A stretch of 36,286 nucleotides of DNA from Serratia sp. M24T3 (GCF_000257645.1 NZ_AJHJ01000045.1:1-36286), one strand, 5' to 3'. Shown: positions 1-10,077, numbered from the stretch's first letter. Notes: generated by a model from the sequence alone, not told the origin. A program made the numbers and translations.

Positions 1-85
1 CCCGAATCACTGACTTTTGTCAGCTCATCGGGACTTGCGCGCATTGCACCCTGCCACAGCACCAATGGCTTTGAAGATTGGTACT
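1..85. repeat. ERIC/IRU-type intergenic repeat, truncated by the window edge
   Basis: Positions 1-32 form a palindrome: CCCGA (1-5) pairs with TCGGG (28-32) and CTGAC (10-14) pairs with GTCAG (19-23) around a TTTT loop. Layout and wording (CCCGAATCAC near the start, AGCTCATCGGG at the end) match the central palindrome of the enterobacterial repetitive intergenic consensus, in the version I remember from Yersinia and Serratia. Bases 33 to about 85 would be one arm, although they diverge from the consensus. The other arm lies outside the window. The right boundary is a guess. It sits just downstream of queD, a usual place for such elements, which are transcribed into stable hairpins at mRNA 3' ends. 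Confidence 0.65.
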
Positions 86-139
86 GTTGGTGGGCTTACA
101 GATATTTTGTGAGCTTGAGGATATTTCTGGGCAGGCAGA

Positions 140-499
140 TTAACCGCGATAAACGCAGCCGGCGGTGCAGGTCTCTTTAATACGCACAGCGCTAAGCAGG
201 GGAAGGTGAGGTTTCATCTTGTCCCAGATCCACTTGGCCAGCACTTCGCTGGTTGGATTCTCAAGACCCGGAATATCATTAAGATAATAGTGATCCAGGC
301 TGTCTAGCGTCGGCGCGAACGCGGCTTTAAGCTCGGCAAAATCCATTACCCAGCCAGTATGCGCATCAACTTCGCCCGTAATCTCCAGACGCACGGCAAA
401 TGAGTGCCCATGCAGGCGGCCGCACTTGTGCCCTGCGGGAACGTGAGGCAGGTGATGAGCGGCTTCGAACATAAAATCTTTAAATAATGTAGTGGTCAT
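140..499 (-). CDS. queD: 6-carboxy-5,6,7,8-tetrahydropterin synthase QueD
   Basis: QueD converts 7,8-dihydroneopterin triphosphate to 6-carboxytetrahydropterin, the second step of queuosine (preQ0) synthesis, in the cytosol. The 119-residue protein covers the whole family fold and is one residue shorter at the N-terminus than E. coli QueD by my alignment from memory. Visible active-site elements are the zinc histidines His15, His30 and His32 (FEAAHH, RLHGHSF), the catalytic Cys26 in HKCGR, the Asp69-His70 pair in LDHYY and Glu109 in the KETCTAG motif. It is transcribed leftward, away from the hydrolase gene at 669, and lies near cysJIH as in E. coli. No partner queuosine gene is inside the window. 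Confidence 0.95.
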   Translation of the reverse strand: MTTTLFKDFMFEAAHHLPHVPAGHKCGRLHGHSFAVRLEITGEVDAHTGWVMDFAELKAAFAPTLDSLDHYYLNDIPGLENPTSEVLAKWIWDKMKPHLPLLSAVRIKETCTAGCVYRG

Positions 500-668
500 G
501 ACACTGTCTCGTTGACTGCAAAAAACGCGGCATATTAACGGAAAGCGGCCCGTTACGCCATGAGTTATCTGCTCTGCGAATATACAGTTATTGTACTTTG
601 GTGTATTTACTCCTGATGACCCGATGACTTACATTGGGAGCGTTAGAACTAACCTATTGAGATAGTGA

Positions 669-1847
669 ATGATTAGAGCGCTGCGTTTGGCCGTGTTGTT
701 GCTGGTTTTTTCAGCAGCAGTGGAAGCCGATAATTCATCGACCACCAACATTTTGCCTGCAGCGAACGATGCTGCGGCGGCAAAAGATAGTGCTCCTGCG
801 GCACCGGCTGCTGCTGCCTCGGCATCAACAACGCCAGTTGCTCCGACAACAACCGCTGCTCCGGCAACAACAGTTGCTCCACAGTCTGGCAGTGTAGCGA
901 CTCCTGTTCCAGCCAGGTCCGCACAGTCAAATACAGCAGCGGCAAAAACGGCGTCGGTAAAACCTGTTCCGACAAAAGCCGCCGCCAAGCCCGCCGGAAT
1001 TGTGGTAAAGACTTTGGCTGACGGCACCGGAAGTTTCTATTTTCCAATCGGTGGTAATAAAAAGCCGCTTGAGATCTATACCTATCAGCCCGAAGGCACT
1101 GATGCCAGCACGCCAATCATTATGGCAATGACAGGCATTGACCGTAACGCTTCAGCTGATCGAAATGACTGGATCAAGGTGGCCGATCAATATCATTTCC
1201 GCATTGTGGTGCCGCGATTCACCGAGCAGGATTTTCCGGGTAGTTATGGTTATCCGTTAGGCAATATTCAGGACCTGAAAACCCATCGCCGCCTGCCGAA
1301 ATCGCAGTGGGGCTTTACTGTGGTCAATGATATCTTCAACGCCATGCATCAGCAGGGCATTACCACGCAGTCACAGTATTACCTTTTCGGCAGCAGCGCG
1401 GGGTGCCAGTTTGTGCATCGCATGCTGACGCTGCTCCCTCAGCCGCAGGTCAAAGCGGCTATTTGCGCCGGTGCGGGCTGGTGGACGCTGCCAGATACCG
1501 ATCAGCGCTGGCCTTACGGTCTGCGTGCGTCGCCGATAAAAGTGGACCAGACGCAACTCGCCGCTTACTTTGCGAAACCGATTCTGATTGCGGTCGGCAA
1601 CAGTGATGACGATGCGGAAAACCGCCTGTTGCGCCACTCAAAAGGTGCGATGGCGCAGGGAACCAATCGACTGGAGCGGGCGGAAAACTTCTTCACTACT
1701 TCGCAGCAGCAGGCGGAACAAAATTACATGCCGTTTAACTGGCACTTTGTTGCGCTGCCGGACATCGGCCACAGCGACAGTAAAATGTCGATTTACGCTG
1801 CCGGTCAGTTCTCGCGCTTCGAGCAGCAACACGAATTCAATCCCTAA
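669..1847 (+). CDS. Secreted alpha/beta hydrolase with Ala/Pro/Thr-rich linker
   Basis: I do not recognise a named gene. The 392-residue product starts with a signal peptide (charged MIRALR, hydrophobic core to about residue 17, likely cleavage after VEA near 20). Residues about 32-110 are low-complexity sequence rich in Ala, Pro, Thr and later Lys, probably an extended tether. The rest, about 115-392, reads as an alpha/beta hydrolase: nucleophile elbow GSSAG with Ser243, a likely acid among Asp313-315 (VGNSDDD) and His368 in DIGHSD. The pattern recalls esterase or polyhydroxybutyrate-depolymerase-like enzymes, but the substrate cannot be told from sequence. It is a single gene closed by its own terminator at 1894-1922. 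Composition of the linker is unlike its neighbours; the catalytic part is ordinary. Confidence 0.75.
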   Translation: MIRALRLAVLLLVFSAAVEADNSSTTNILPAANDAAAAKDSAPAAPAAAASASTTPVAPTTTAAPATTVAPQSGSVATPVPARSAQSNTAAAKTASVKPVPTKAAAKPAGIVVKTLADGTGSFYFPIGGNKKPLEIYTYQPEGTDASTPIIMAMTGIDRNASADRNDWIKVADQYHFRIVVPRFTEQDFPGSYGYPLGNIQDLKTHRRLPKSQWGFTVVNDIFNAMHQQGITTQSQYYLFGSSAGCQFVHRMLTLLPQPQVKAAICAGAGWWTLPDTDQRWPYGLRASPIKVDQTQLAAYFAKPILIAVGNSDDDAENRLLRHSKGAMAQGTNRLERAENFFTTSQQQAEQNYMPFNWHFVALPDIGHSDSKMSIYAAGQFSRFEQQHEFNP

Positions 1848-1893
1848 AAGCTTGTCTGCTTGACTGCAAACCTGTGAACCGCAAGATATTTTC

Positions 1894-1922
1894 AGCCCCG
1901 CAAATGCGGGGCTTTCTCATTT
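1894..1922 (+). terminator. Rho-independent terminator after the secreted hydrolase
   Basis: An 8-bp perfect stem AGCCCCGC (1894-1901) with GCGGGGCT (1906-1913), loop AAAT, followed by a T-rich tail TTCTCATTT. It lies 47 bases after the stop codon and separates the hydrolase from the cysJIH promoter. Confidence 0.85.
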
Positions 1923-2174
1923 ATAAGCCTAATTTTATTGCCACAGAATAACCCTGATTTTTTTATTAGTTATTTCAGTAGCCTATAAAGGTTGCTTTAC
2001 CACTTTTAACGATTGATCCTATCTGAAAAAACACTTAGTCATTATGGTTATTTAATATTCCCATCACTTATTTAATTGTTATGATCCTGCTGGTTAACCT
2101 TACAAGCTATCAAACTCTTAACCATCTAACGGCCCATAGACACTGGCTGAAGCAATAAGGGAATTCGTACCGCG
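1923..2174 (+). promoter_or_regulatory. cysJIH promoter and leader region
   Basis: This AT-rich stretch, with the terminator before it, fills the 327-base gap between the hydrolase and cysJ. A candidate -10 is TATGAT at 2080-2085 with no good -35 about 17 bases upstream (ATTCCC region), as expected for a promoter needing CysB. That would give a leader of roughly 80 bases. In the leader, TGGTTAA (2091-2097) and TTAACCA (2118-2124) form an inverted repeat. The ribosome binding site is AAGGGA at 2157-2162, somewhat far (12 bases) from the ATG. I cannot place CysB half-sites with certainty because their consensus is loose. Confidence 0.45.
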
Positions 2175-3977
2175 ATGACGACTCAGGCACCTCCTACTTC
2201 TTTGCTCCCCTTGAACCCGGAGCAAATGGCACGGCTGCAATCGGCGATTGGTGAATACTCGCCGACCCAATTGGCCTGGCTTTCAGGTTATTTTTGGGGA
2301 TTGACCAACCAGCAGCCGGGCGCGGTAGCAGCGCCAGCTCCCGTTGCCGCGGCGGCGTCGATTACTCTGATTTCTGCTTCGCAGACCGGTAATGCGCGCC
2401 GTCTGGCTGAACAACTGCGCGATGCACTGGTTGCAGCTAAGCTTAATGTTAATCTGGTTAATGCGGGCGACTACAAGTTCAAGCAGATAGGCCAGGAGAA
2501 ACTGTTGCTGTTAGTCGCCTCTACTCAGGGCGAGGGCGAACCAGCCGAAGAGGCGGTTGCGCTGCACAAATTCCTGATGTCCAAGAAAGCGCCCAATATG
2601 GCTGACAGCGCGTTTGCAGTGTTTGGCCTCGGCGATACTTCTTACGAATTCTTCTGTCAGGCGGGCAAGGATTTTGATACCCGTCTGGGCGAGCTGGGCG
2701 CAGAGCGTTTGCTCGACCGCGTTGACGCTGACGTTGAATATCAGGATCTGGCCACCGACTGGATCCAGCGCGTGGTTGAAGCGTTGAAAAAACGTGTTCC
2801 TGCGGAATCGCCGGTTGCTCAGGCGGCATCGGTTGCCGGTAATGTTAATCTGGTCGATAGCAGCCCATACACCAAGGAAGAGCCGCTGACCGCGCTGCTG
2901 GCAGTGAATCAAAAAATCACCGGTCGTGATTCTGACAAAGACGTTCGTCATATTGAAATAGATTTGGGTGATTCTGGCCTGCGTTATCAGCCGGGCGATG
3001 CGTTGGGCGTATGGTTTGAAAACGATCCTGCTCTGGTCAAAGAACTCGTTGAGCTGTTGTGGTTGAAGGGCGATGAGCCTGTCGATATTAACGGCAAAAG
3101 CCTGCCGTTGATTGACGCGCTTCAGCATCACATCGAACTGACGCAAAACACCACGGTGATTGTCGATAAGTATGCCGCGGTTTGTCGCGATACCGATCTG
3201 CTGGCGCTGCTGACTGACAAGAGCGCGCTGCAAAAGTACGCCCACAGCACGCCGTTTGTAGACATGGTTCGCCGTGCGCCGACCGAGCTGCAGCCGCAAC
3301 AGCTAATCGACCTGCTGCGTCCACTGACGCCGCGCCTGTATTCTATCGCCTCGTCGCAGGCCGAAACGGATACCGAAGTGCACATTACTGTAGGCGTAGT
3401 GCGCTACGACATTGACGGCCGCGCCCGCAGCGGTGGTGCTTCTGGCTATTTGTCCGATCGTCTGGAAGAAGAGGGTGAAGTCCGCGTGTTTATTGAGCAC
3501 AACGATAACTTCCGACTACCGGCCGACTCCGAAACGCCGGTCATCATGATTGGCCCAGGAACCGGTATCGCGCCGTTCCGCGCCTTTATGCAGCAGCGCG
3601 ACAACGACGGAGCAGGCGGCAAAAACTGGCTGTTCTTCGGTAATCCGCACTTTACCGATGATTTCCTGTATCAGGTTGAATGGCAGCGCTACGTCAAAGA
3701 CGGTCTGCTGACCAATATCGATCTGGCTTGGTCTCGTGATCAGTCCGAGAAGGTTTATGTGCAGGACAAAATTCGCGCCAAAGGTGCCGAGGTCTGGCAA
3801 TGGCTGCAGGAAGGCGCGCATATTTATGTCTGCGGTGATGCAAACCGTATGGCAAAAGACGTAGAACAGACACTGCTCGAGCTTATCGCCGAGCATGGTT
3901 CGATGAGCCTTGAAGCCGCCGATGAATTCTTGAGTGACCTGCGCTTTGAGCGTCGCTATCAGCGAGATGTCTATTAA
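2175..3977 (+). CDS. cysJ: Sulfite reductase (NADPH) flavoprotein alpha subunit
   Basis: CysJ carries electrons from NADPH through FAD and FMN to the CysI hemoprotein, which reduces sulfite to sulfide in cysteine synthesis. The 600-residue protein is full length (E. coli about 599). An N-terminal linker of about 60 residues precedes a flavodoxin domain with SASQTGNAR (67-75), STQGEGEP (116-123) and FGLGDTSYE (150-158) for FMN. The FAD part has RLYSIASS (387-394) and GGASGYLS (420-427). The NADPH part has [12 protein letters not shown] (460-471), SRDQ (520-523) and YVCGDA (551-556), ending in the aromatic C-terminus DVY. The stop codon overlaps the cysI start by one base (TAATG), so the two are translationally coupled. 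Confidence 0.98.
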   Translation: MTTQAPPTSLLPLNPEQMARLQSAIGEYSPTQLAWLSGYFWGLTNQQPGAVAAPAPVAAAASITLISASQTGNARRLAEQLRDALVAAKLNVNLVNAGDYKFKQIGQEKLLLLVASTQGEGEPAEEAVALHKFLMSKKAPNMADSAFAVFGLGDTSYEFFCQAGKDFDTRLGELGAERLLDRVDADVEYQDLATDWIQRVVEALKKRVPAESPVAQAASVAGNVNLVDSSPYTKEEPLTALLAVNQKITGRDSDKDVRHIEIDLGDSGLRYQPGDALGVWFENDPALVKELVELLWLKGDEPVDINGKSLPLIDALQHHIELTQNTTVIVDKYAAVCRDTDLLALLTDKSALQKYAHSTPFVDMVRRAPTELQPQQLIDLLRPLTPRLYSIASSQAETDTEVHITVGVVRYDIDGRARSGGASGYLSDRLEEEGEVRVFIEHNDNFRLPADSETPVIMIGPGTGIAPFRAFMQQRDNDGAGGKNWLFFGNPHFTDDFLYQVEWQRYVKDGLLTNIDLAWSRDQSEKVYVQDKIRAKGAEVWQWLQEGAHIYVCGDANRMAKDVEQTLLELIAEHGSMSLEAADEFLSDLRFERRYQRDVY

Positions 3978-5707
3978 TGAGCAACGAAATTATGAACGAA
4001 AAACATCCCGGACCTTTGGTGGTCGAAGGCAAGTTGACTGACGCAGAACGCCTTAAAAAAGAAAGTAATTTCCTGCGTGGCACTATTACCGAAGACCTGT
4101 CTGACGGCCTGACCGGCGGTTTTAATGGCGATAACTTCCTGCTGATCCGTTTTCACGGCATGTACCAGCAGGATGACCGTGATATTCGTGCCGAACGTGC
4201 CGAGCAAAAACTCGAACCGCGCCACGCAATGATGCTGCGCTGCCGCCTGCCGGGCGGAGTGATGACGCCTGAGCAATGGCTGGGTATCGACAAGTTTGCC
4301 GAAGACAGCACTATTTACGGCAGTATCCGTATTACCAACCGTCAGACCTTCCAGTTTCACGGTATTTTGAAGCAGAACGTCAAGCCGGTGCATCAGTTGC
4401 TCAACAAACTGGGACTCGACGCGCTGGCGACCGCCAATGACGTTAACCGTAACGTGCTGTGTACTTCGAACCCGGTGGAGTCAGAGCTGCATTATGAAGC
4501 CTGGCAGTGGGCGAAGAAAATTTCCGAGCACCTGTTGCCGCGCACTCGTGCCTATGCAGAAGTCTGGCTGGATCAGGAAAAGGTTGAGACCACTGACGAA
4601 GAGCCGATTCTAGGCTCGACTTATCTGCCGCGTAAATTTAAGACGACTGTGGTTATCCCGCCGCAGAACGACGTGGATTTGCACGCCAATGACCTGAATT
4701 TTGTCGCGATTGCCGAGAACGGCAAGCTGGTTGGCTTTAACGTGCTGGTCGGCGGCGGCCTGTCAATTGCTCACGGCGACAAGGCAACTTATGCACGCAC
4801 CGCCAGCGAGCTGGGCTTTATTCCATTGGATAAAACGCTGGCCGTGGCAGAAGCCGTCGTGACCACCCAGCGCGATTGGGGTAATCGTACCAATCGCAAG
4901 AATGCCAAAACTAAATACACTCTTGAACGCGTCGGTGTTGAGACCTTCAAGGCTGAAGTCGAGAAACGTGCCGAAATTACCTTTGGCGACGTCCGTCCCT
5001 ACGAATTCACCGGGCGTGGCGATCGCATCGGCTGGGTAAAAGGCATCGACAATCAGTGGCACCTGACACTGTTTATCGAGAATGGGCGTATTTTGGATTA
5101 TCCGGGGCGTCCGCTTAAAACCGGTCTGGCCGAGATTGCCCGTATTCACCAAGGCGATTTCCGTCTTACGGCGAACCAGAACCTGATTATTGCGGGTGTG
5201 AGCGAGAAAGATAAAGATGCGATCGAAACCCTGGCACGGAATCATGGGTTAATCGATGACAGCGTCACCGAGCAGCGTAAAAACTCGATGGCCTGCGTGT
5301 CTTATCCAACCTGTCCGCTGGCGATGGCTGAAGCTGAACGGTTCCTGCCGGAGTTTGTGACCCAGGTCGAAGGCATCATGCATCGGCACGGTGTCGGCAA
5401 AGAACACATTGTACTGCGCGTGACCGGCTGCCCTAACGGCTGTGGTCGTGCGCTACTGGCTGAAATCGGGTTAGTCGGTAAAGCCATGAACCGTTATAAC
5501 CTGCATCTGGGCGGTAACCGCGAAGGTACACGTATTCCGCGTATGTATCGCGAAAATATCAGCGATGTAGAGATTCTGGCGATTATCGATGAGCTGGTTG
5601 GTCGTTGGGCGAAAGAACGCACGGCGAATGAAGGCTTCGGCGATTACGTGATCCGCGCTGGAATCATCAAGCCGGTGCTTGATCCGGCACGCGACTTTTA
5701 CGACTGA
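3977..5707 (+). CDS. cysI: Sulfite reductase (NADPH) hemoprotein beta subunit
   Basis: CysI holds siroheme and a 4Fe-4S cluster and performs the six-electron reduction of sulfite to sulfide. The 576-residue product is a few residues longer at the N-terminus than E. coli CysI (570). The four cluster cysteines are present as Cys440-X5-Cys446 (ACVSYPTCP) and Cys485-X3-Cys489 (TGCPNGCGR); the last one also binds siroheme iron. Anion-binding basic residues are seen around [10 protein letters not shown] (120-129). Second gene of cysJIH; its siroheme comes from CysG, encoded about 2 kb downstream in this genome. Confidence 0.98.
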   Translation: MSNEIMNEKHPGPLVVEGKLTDAERLKKESNFLRGTITEDLSDGLTGGFNGDNFLLIRFHGMYQQDDRDIRAERAEQKLEPRHAMMLRCRLPGGVMTPEQWLGIDKFAEDSTIYGSIRITNRQTFQFHGILKQNVKPVHQLLNKLGLDALATANDVNRNVLCTSNPVESELHYEAWQWAKKISEHLLPRTRAYAEVWLDQEKVETTDEEPILGSTYLPRKFKTTVVIPPQNDVDLHANDLNFVAIAENGKLVGFNVLVGGGLSIAHGDKATYARTASELGFIPLDKTLAVAEAVVTTQRDWGNRTNRKNAKTKYTLERVGVETFKAEVEKRAEITFGDVRPYEFTGRGDRIGWVKGIDNQWHLTLFIENGRILDYPGRPLKTGLAEIARIHQGDFRLTANQNLIIAGVSEKDKDAIETLARNHGLIDDSVTEQRKNSMACVSYPTCPLAMAEAERFLPEFVTQVEGIMHRHGVGKEHIVLRVTGCPNGCGRALLAEIGLVGKAMNRYNLHLGGNREGTRIPRMYRENISDVEILAIIDELVGRWAKERTANEGFGDYVIRAGIIKPVLDPARDFYD

Positions 5708-5718
5708 CAGGAGGCGAT

Positions 5719-6450
5719 ATGACAGCACTCTCCCTTACAGAATTAAATGCTCTGCCCAAGTCCGGGCAGGCATTGGCCCTGGCCGAAATCAACGGCCAGC
5801 TGGAAAAACTTTCGGCGGAAGAACGTGTTGGCTGGGCGTTGGAAAATCTGCCGGGCGAGTTCACTTTATCGTCAAGTTTTGGGATTCAGGCGGCGGTATG
5901 TTTGCATCTGGTCACCCGCCAGAAACCTGATATTCCGGTTATCCTCACTGACACCGGATATCTGTTCCCGGAAACCTATCAGTTTATCGATTCTTTAACC
6001 GAACAGCTTAATCTCAACCTTAAGGTTTTTCGTGCCGAGCATTCTGCCGCCTGGCAGGAAGCGCGCTACGGCAAACTTTGGGAGCAGGGCGTCGAGGGCA
6101 TTGAGAAATATAATTTGATTAACAAGGTTGAGCCGATGAACCGCGCGGTGCAAACGCTGGGCGTGCAGACTTGGTTCGCCGGTCTGCGTCGCGAACAGTC
6201 GGGCAGCCGGGCGCATTTGCCGGTGCTGGCGGTGCAGCGCGGGGGGTTTAAAATCCTGCCAATCATCGACTGGGACAACCGTCAGATCTTCCAATACCTC
6301 AAGCAGCACGGACTGAGCTATCACCCGCTGTGGGATCAGGGCTATCTGTCGGTTGGCGATACGCACACCACGAAGAAGTGGGAAGAGGGCATGAAGGAGG
6401 AAGATACCCGTTTCTTCGGCCTAAAACGCGAGTGCGGATTGCACGAGTAA
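5719..6450 (+). CDS. cysH: Phosphoadenosine phosphosulfate (PAPS) reductase
   Basis: CysH reduces PAPS to sulfite and adenosine 3',5'-bisphosphate using thioredoxin or glutaredoxin. The 243-residue protein matches the family length (244 in E. coli). The P-loop-like region is [10 protein letters not shown] (51-60), [11 protein letters not shown] follows, and the C-terminal tail ends in ECGLHE with the redox-active Cys239. There is no CCxxRKxxPL-type cluster motif, so it is the PAPS-specific, cluster-free type rather than an APS reductase. A strong Shine-Dalgarno AGGAGG at 5709-5714 sets the ATG. It follows cysI by 11 bases and closes the operon; I see no clear terminator between it and the convergent iap gene. 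Confidence 0.97.
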   Translation: MTALSLTELNALPKSGQALALAEINGQLEKLSAEERVGWALENLPGEFTLSSSFGIQAAVCLHLVTRQKPDIPVILTDTGYLFPETYQFIDSLTEQLNLNLKVFRAEHSAAWQEARYGKLWEQGVEGIEKYNLINKVEPMNRAVQTLGVQTWFAGLRREQSGSRAHLPVLAVQRGGFKILPIIDWDNRQIFQYLKQHGLSYHPLWDQGYLSVGDTHTTKKWEEGMKEEDTRFFGLKRECGLHE

Positions 6451-6487
6451 TTGCGCGGCCGTTTGCCCCCATCCCTGGCGCTAACAT

Positions 6488-7528
6488 TCAGGAGCGAATA
6501 GACGGATTGGCTAACTCTTTAAGTAAAGGCAGCAGAATTTTTACGCTGTCTTTTTCTCGTCTGGCGATCCGTCCCGGCAAGATCCGATCGAGATATTGCA
6601 GATTGTCGATTTGCCCCTGATAGCGGCTGGTGCCGTCGGGGAAATACTTGCTGACAGAGCGCTGCTGCTGACCGTCTTTTTTGCCTAATCCCCAGTCGCT
6701 GGCAGAAACTAGCAACAGAGGAATATGTTCGCTGTCCAAAGCCTCTAGTCCTTCACAGCAGCTGGTGCCGGTGGGGCTGGTAGTCGCGGCGATGCCCATG
6801 CGCCGAGCGAAGTTTAGCGCTTTATCGCGCGACAGCTTGGCCACTGCCGATGAAGTGTTGAGGCCGCTGTTGAAATACAGCCGATCGCCGACGATCAGCG
6901 AATTAATATTGATCACCAGTAGCGTGCGCTTTTTTTCTTCCGGGCTGAGCGAAGCAAGATAATCTTTCGCCCCTTGCTCTCCTGCTTCCTGAGCGCTCAG
7001 CGCCACAAAACGCAGGCTGTAATGGGTAGAGACTTTGCTCATCCGCTCGGCCAGTTCGAGCATCGCGCCGACGCCAGACGCGTTGTCATCGACACCTTGC
7101 AGCGTCAGGCCGCCAAGGTTGTGGTCACTGTCGGCGTCACTTTGTGGCAGATAAGTATCGAAATGCGCCATGACCACGATTTGCTGCGGCACTTTGCCGG
7201 CGCGGTCGGCGATCACTGAAGTGGCGTGAACACTGTGCCAGTTTTGGCGACCGTTCTGACTGGTATAAAGAAAGCGGGCATCAAAAGCGTGCAGGTGACT
7301 TTGGTAACCCATTTTGCTCAGACTTTGATTCAGATAATCCGCGGCAATAATCTCGGCCGGGCTTCCGGCCATGCGTCCGGGAAAATAGGTGGCGATATGT
7401 CGCGTTTGTTGCTCGGCAATGTGTCCGACTGGCTGAGTTTTTAAAGATTGGCCCACGGCACCGGTTGCATAAAGGCCGCCTAGCGTCAAAAGCAAGGCTG
7501 AACGCGCTACGTGGCGAAGAAAGAGCAT
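6488..7528 (-). CDS. iap: Iap-like exported aminopeptidase (M28 family)
   Basis: In E. coli, Iap removes N-terminal arginine from alkaline phosphatase in the periplasm, giving its isozymes. This 346-residue protein has a signal peptide (hydrophobic LLLTLGGLYATGAVG, cleavage around residues 24-27). M28 zinc motifs are present: His122-Phe-Asp124 in MAHFDTY, Asp147 in GVDDNASG and the Glu181 region SAQEAGEQG, with NINS at 207 and two adjacent cysteines at 257-258. In E. coli iap lies beside cysDNC and the CRISPR-Cas locus; here it sits between cysH and cysG, which supports the name. Identity of the native substrate in this organism is inferred only. Confidence 0.85.
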   Translation of the reverse strand: MLFLRHVARSALLLTLGGLYATGAVGQSLKTQPVGHIAEQQTRHIATYFPGRMAGSPAEIIAADYLNQSLSKMGYQSHLHAFDARFLYTSQNGRQNWHSVHATSVIADRAGKVPQQIVVMAHFDTYLPQSDADSDHNLGGLTLQGVDDNASGVGAMLELAERMSKVSTHYSLRFVALSAQEAGEQGAKDYLASLSPEEKKRTLLVININSLIVGDRLYFNSGLNTSSAVAKLSRDKALNFARRMGIAATTSPTGTSCCEGLEALDSEHIPLLLVSASDWGLGKKDGQQQRSVSKYFPDGTSRYQGQIDNLQYLDRILPGRIARREKDSVKILLPLLKELANPSIRS

Positions 7529-7734
7529 ACTAAAAATCCTTATCAGGCGTCCTTGGAAAGTCAGGGCATAGTATGCGATTCAGCGGATAAATTAACAATT
7601 TAGTGTTTTCTCAAAACGAGCTATTTCGGGGCTATATTCCATTCTGGAACTAATCATTCCATTTCATCATTTCATATGGATCGCGGCCAAGCCGTATAGT
7701 CATATTATGGATTTACTTATGCTAAAAGGTTGCT
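7529..7734 (+). promoter_or_regulatory. Divergent iap / cysGDNC promoter region
   Basis: This 206-base gap lies between divergently transcribed iap and cysG, so it must hold both promoters. Candidate -10 elements for cysG are TATAGT (7695-7700) and TATTAT (7703-7708). The direct repeats ATTCCATT around 7636-7665 could be CysB contacts, but I cannot demonstrate this. Confidence 0.35.
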
Positions 7735-9159
7735 GTGGACTATCTCCCTATATTTGCCGATCTTAAACAACGTCCGGTGTTGGTTGTTGGCGGCGGAGAA
7801 GTGGCTGCACGAAAAATTGATCTCCTTCTGCGCGCAGGTGCGGAAGTGCGGGTTGTTGCACAATCACTTTCCTCGGAAGTCGAACATTTACACCAGCAGT
7901 CGGCCATTCAATGGCTGGCAGAGTCGTTCATTGCCGAGCAGCTCGACGACGTTTTTCTGGTCATTGCGGCGACTGACGATCCGCTGCTAAACGCCGAGGT
8001 CTACGAGGAAGCAAACGTGCGCCGGGTGCTGGCCAACGTGGTTGACGATCAGCCCAAGTGTTCATTTATCTTCCCGTCTATCGTCGATCGTTCACCGATT
8101 GTGGTCGCGATTTCTTCCAGCGGGCAAGCCCCTGTGCTTGCAAGAATGCTGCGTGAAAAGCTAGAAACACTGCTGCCTGCCAGTTTGGGCAAGATGGCAG
8201 AAATCGCAGGAAGCTGGCGATCGCGGGTCAAGCAGCGCTTTGGCATGATGTCTGCGCGTCGCCGTTTCTGGGAACAGGCATTTGACGGCAAATTCGCTTC
8301 TTTGACCGCCGGGGGGCAGTTCAAGGAAGCCGAGTTGGCGTTACAACAATTAATCGACGCGCCAGACGACGCCACTCATCAGGGCATGGTGACTCTGGTT
8401 GGAGCCGGTCCTGGCGATCCCGGACTGCTCACTCTGCGAGGTTTACAGGTGATGCAGCAGGCCGATGTGGTGCTCTATGACTTCCTGGTCAGCGCGGAGG
8501 TGCTGGATCTGGTGCGCCGCGACGCGGAGAAAATCTGTGTCGGCAAACGCGCCGGGAATCATCTGGTGATGCAGGAAGAGACCAATCGTCTGCTGGTCGA
8601 ACTGGCCAAACAGGGAAAAAAAGTGGTCAGGCTGAAAGGCGGTGACCCGTTTATTTTTGGTCGCGGCGGCGAAGAGTTGGAAGTTGTCGCCGCGGCGGGT
8701 ATTCCTTTTCAGGTGGTGCCGGGCATTACTGCCGCAGCGGGCGCAACGGCCTATGCGGGTATTCCTTTGACTCACCGTGAGCGCGCGCAGAGCGTGATGT
8801 TTATTACCGGCCAGATTCGCACCGATGGCAATGGCCTGCAATGGTCCGAGCTTGCCCGAGGGCAGCAGACGCTGGCGATTTATATGGGCGCGATGAAAGC
8901 TTCGGACATCAGCCGTAACCTTATTGCTCACGGGCGCGCAGCGGATACGCCAGTGGCGGTGATTGGTCGTGGCACGCGTCCCGATCAACAAGTGCTGACC
9001 GGAACATTGGAAAATCTAGAACAATTAGCCCAACAGGCGCCTTCACCGGCCCTGCTGGTGATCGGTGAAGTCGCTGAACTTCATCACCAACTCGCCTGGT
9101 TTGGGCATCATCCAGAGACTGCCGGTGCCCAGCGCCCGTCGGTCGTGAATTTGGCTTAA
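7735..9159 (+). CDS. cysG: Siroheme synthase (methyltransferase / dehydrogenase / ferrochelatase)
   Basis: CysG makes siroheme from uroporphyrinogen III, the cofactor of CysI. The 474-residue protein has both halves. The N-terminal precorrin-2 dehydrogenase/ferrochelatase (1-215) has the NAD loop [11 protein letters not shown] (17-27), Asp104 and Ser128 in [11 protein letters not shown]. The C-terminal SAM uroporphyrinogen methyltransferase (216-460) has [12 protein letters not shown] (222-233), Asp249 in LYDFLVS, Lys271 in VGKRAG and [17 protein letters not shown] start at 7735 gives MDYLPIF, matching MDHLPIF of E. coli; a further ATG would remove the nucleotide fold. The SD is weak. In E. 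coli cysG sits by nirBDC; here it leads cysDNC with a 9-base gap to cysD, so siroheme supply is tied to sulfur control. Confidence 0.96.
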   Translation: MDYLPIFADLKQRPVLVVGGGEVAARKIDLLLRAGAEVRVVAQSLSSEVEHLHQQSAIQWLAESFIAEQLDDVFLVIAATDDPLLNAEVYEEANVRRVLANVVDDQPKCSFIFPSIVDRSPIVVAISSSGQAPVLARMLREKLETLLPASLGKMAEIAGSWRSRVKQRFGMMSARRRFWEQAFDGKFASLTAGGQFKEAELALQQLIDAPDDATHQGMVTLVGAGPGDPGLLTLRGLQVMQQADVVLYDFLVSAEVLDLVRRDAEKICVGKRAGNHLVMQEETNRLLVELAKQGKKVVRLKGGDPFIFGRGGEELEVVAAAGIPFQVVPGITAAAGATAYAGIPLTHRERAQSVMFITGQIRTDGNGLQWSELARGQQTLAIYMGAMKASDISRNLIAHGRAADTPVAVIGRGTRPDQQVLTGTLENLEQLAQQAPSPALLVIGEVAELHHQLAWFGHHPETAGAQRPSVVNLA

Positions 9160-9168
9160 GGATCTGAT

Positions 9169-10077
9169 ATGGACGAAAAACGACTCACCCATTTACGACA
9201 GCTGGAGGCGGAAAGCATTCATATCATCCGCGAAGTTGCGGCTGAATTCGCGAACCCGGTGATGATGTATTCCATCGGCAAAGACTCTTCGGTAATGCTC
9301 CATTTGGCGCGCAAGGCCTTTTACCCGGGCACGCTGCCATTTCCGCTGCTGCACGTTGATACCGGCTGGAAATTCAAGGAGATGTACGAGTTCCGCGATC
9401 GTACCGCTAAAAACTACGGTTTTGAGCTGCTGGTGCACAAAAATCCGGAAGGCGTGGCGATGGGCATCAACCCGTTTGTTCACGGCAGTGCCAAACATAC
9501 CGACATCATGAAAACCGAGGGCTTGAAGCAGGCGCTGAATAAATACGGCTTTGACGCTGCCTTCGGTGGCGCGCGTCGTGACGAAGAAAAGTCTCGTGCC
9601 AAAGAGCGTATCTACTCGTTCCGTGACCGTTTCCATCGCTGGGACCCGAAAAATCAGCGTCCTGAGCTGTGGCACAACTATAACGGTCAGATTAACAAGG
9701 GTGAAAGTATCCGCGTATTTCCGCTGTCCAACTGGACCGAGCTGGATATCTGGCAGTACATTTATCTGGAAAATATCGAGATCGTTCCTCTATATCTGGC
9801 CGCGCCGCGCCCGGTTCTTGAGCGTGACGGCATGCTGCTGATGGTCGACGACGATCGTATTGATTTACAGCCGGGTGAGCAGATTGAAGAAAAAATGGTT
9901 CGTTTCCGTACCCTGGGATGCTGGCCGCTGACCGGCGCGGTGGAGTCCGAAGCACAATCGCTGCCGGAAATCATCGAAGAGATGCTGGTTTCTACCACCA
10001 GCGAGCGTCAGGGGCGTGCCATCGACCGCGATCAGGCGGGTTCGATGGAGCTTAAAAAGCGTCAAGGGTATTTCTAA
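9169..10077 (+). CDS. cysD: Sulfate adenylyltransferase subunit 2
   Basis: CysD is the catalytic ATP-sulfurylase subunit, forming APS from ATP and sulfate, driven by GTP hydrolysis in CysN. The 302 residues equal the E. coli length. The PP-loop motif SIGKDSS is at 35-41, followed by [11 protein letters not shown] (62-72) and a conserved [15 protein letters not shown] block. AAGGA at 9159-9163 serves as Shine-Dalgarno for the ATG at 9169. Second gene of cysGDNC, 12 bases before cysN. Confidence 0.97.
   Translation: MDEKRLTHLRQLEAESIHIIREVAAEFANPVMMYSIGKDSSVMLHLARKAFYPGTLPFPLLHVDTGWKFKEMYEFRDRTAKNYGFELLVHKNPEGVAMGINPFVHGSAKHTDIMKTEGLKQALNKYGFDAAFGGARRDEEKSRAKERIYSFRDRFHRWDPKNQRPELWHNYNGQINKGESIRVFPLSNWTELDIWQYIYLENIEIVPLYLAAPRPVLERDGMLLMVDDDRIDLQPGEQIEEKMVRFRTLGCWPLTGAVESEAQSLPEIIEEMLVSTTSERQGRAIDRDQAGSMELKKRQGYF

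Noticed and set aside
1-180. Open frame from the window start on the plus strand to the stop at 178-180
   Set aside because: It runs over the ERIC-like repeat and into queD on the other strand; its translation shows no protein family.
566-592. A LexA-like motif upstream of the secreted hydrolase (CTG...CAG near ATATACAG)
   Set aside because: The spacing between CTG and CAG is 8 or 13, not 10, so it does not fit the LexA box.
629-1116. Two open frames (132 and 147 codons) on the minus strand opposite the secreted hydrolase
   Set aside because: They arise from the low-complexity linker of the plus-strand gene, which has signal peptide and catalytic motifs.
2511-3299. 262-codon open frame on the minus strand inside cysJ
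   Set aside because: It is a shadow of the cysJ frame in GC-rich codons, has no RBS, and no family features.
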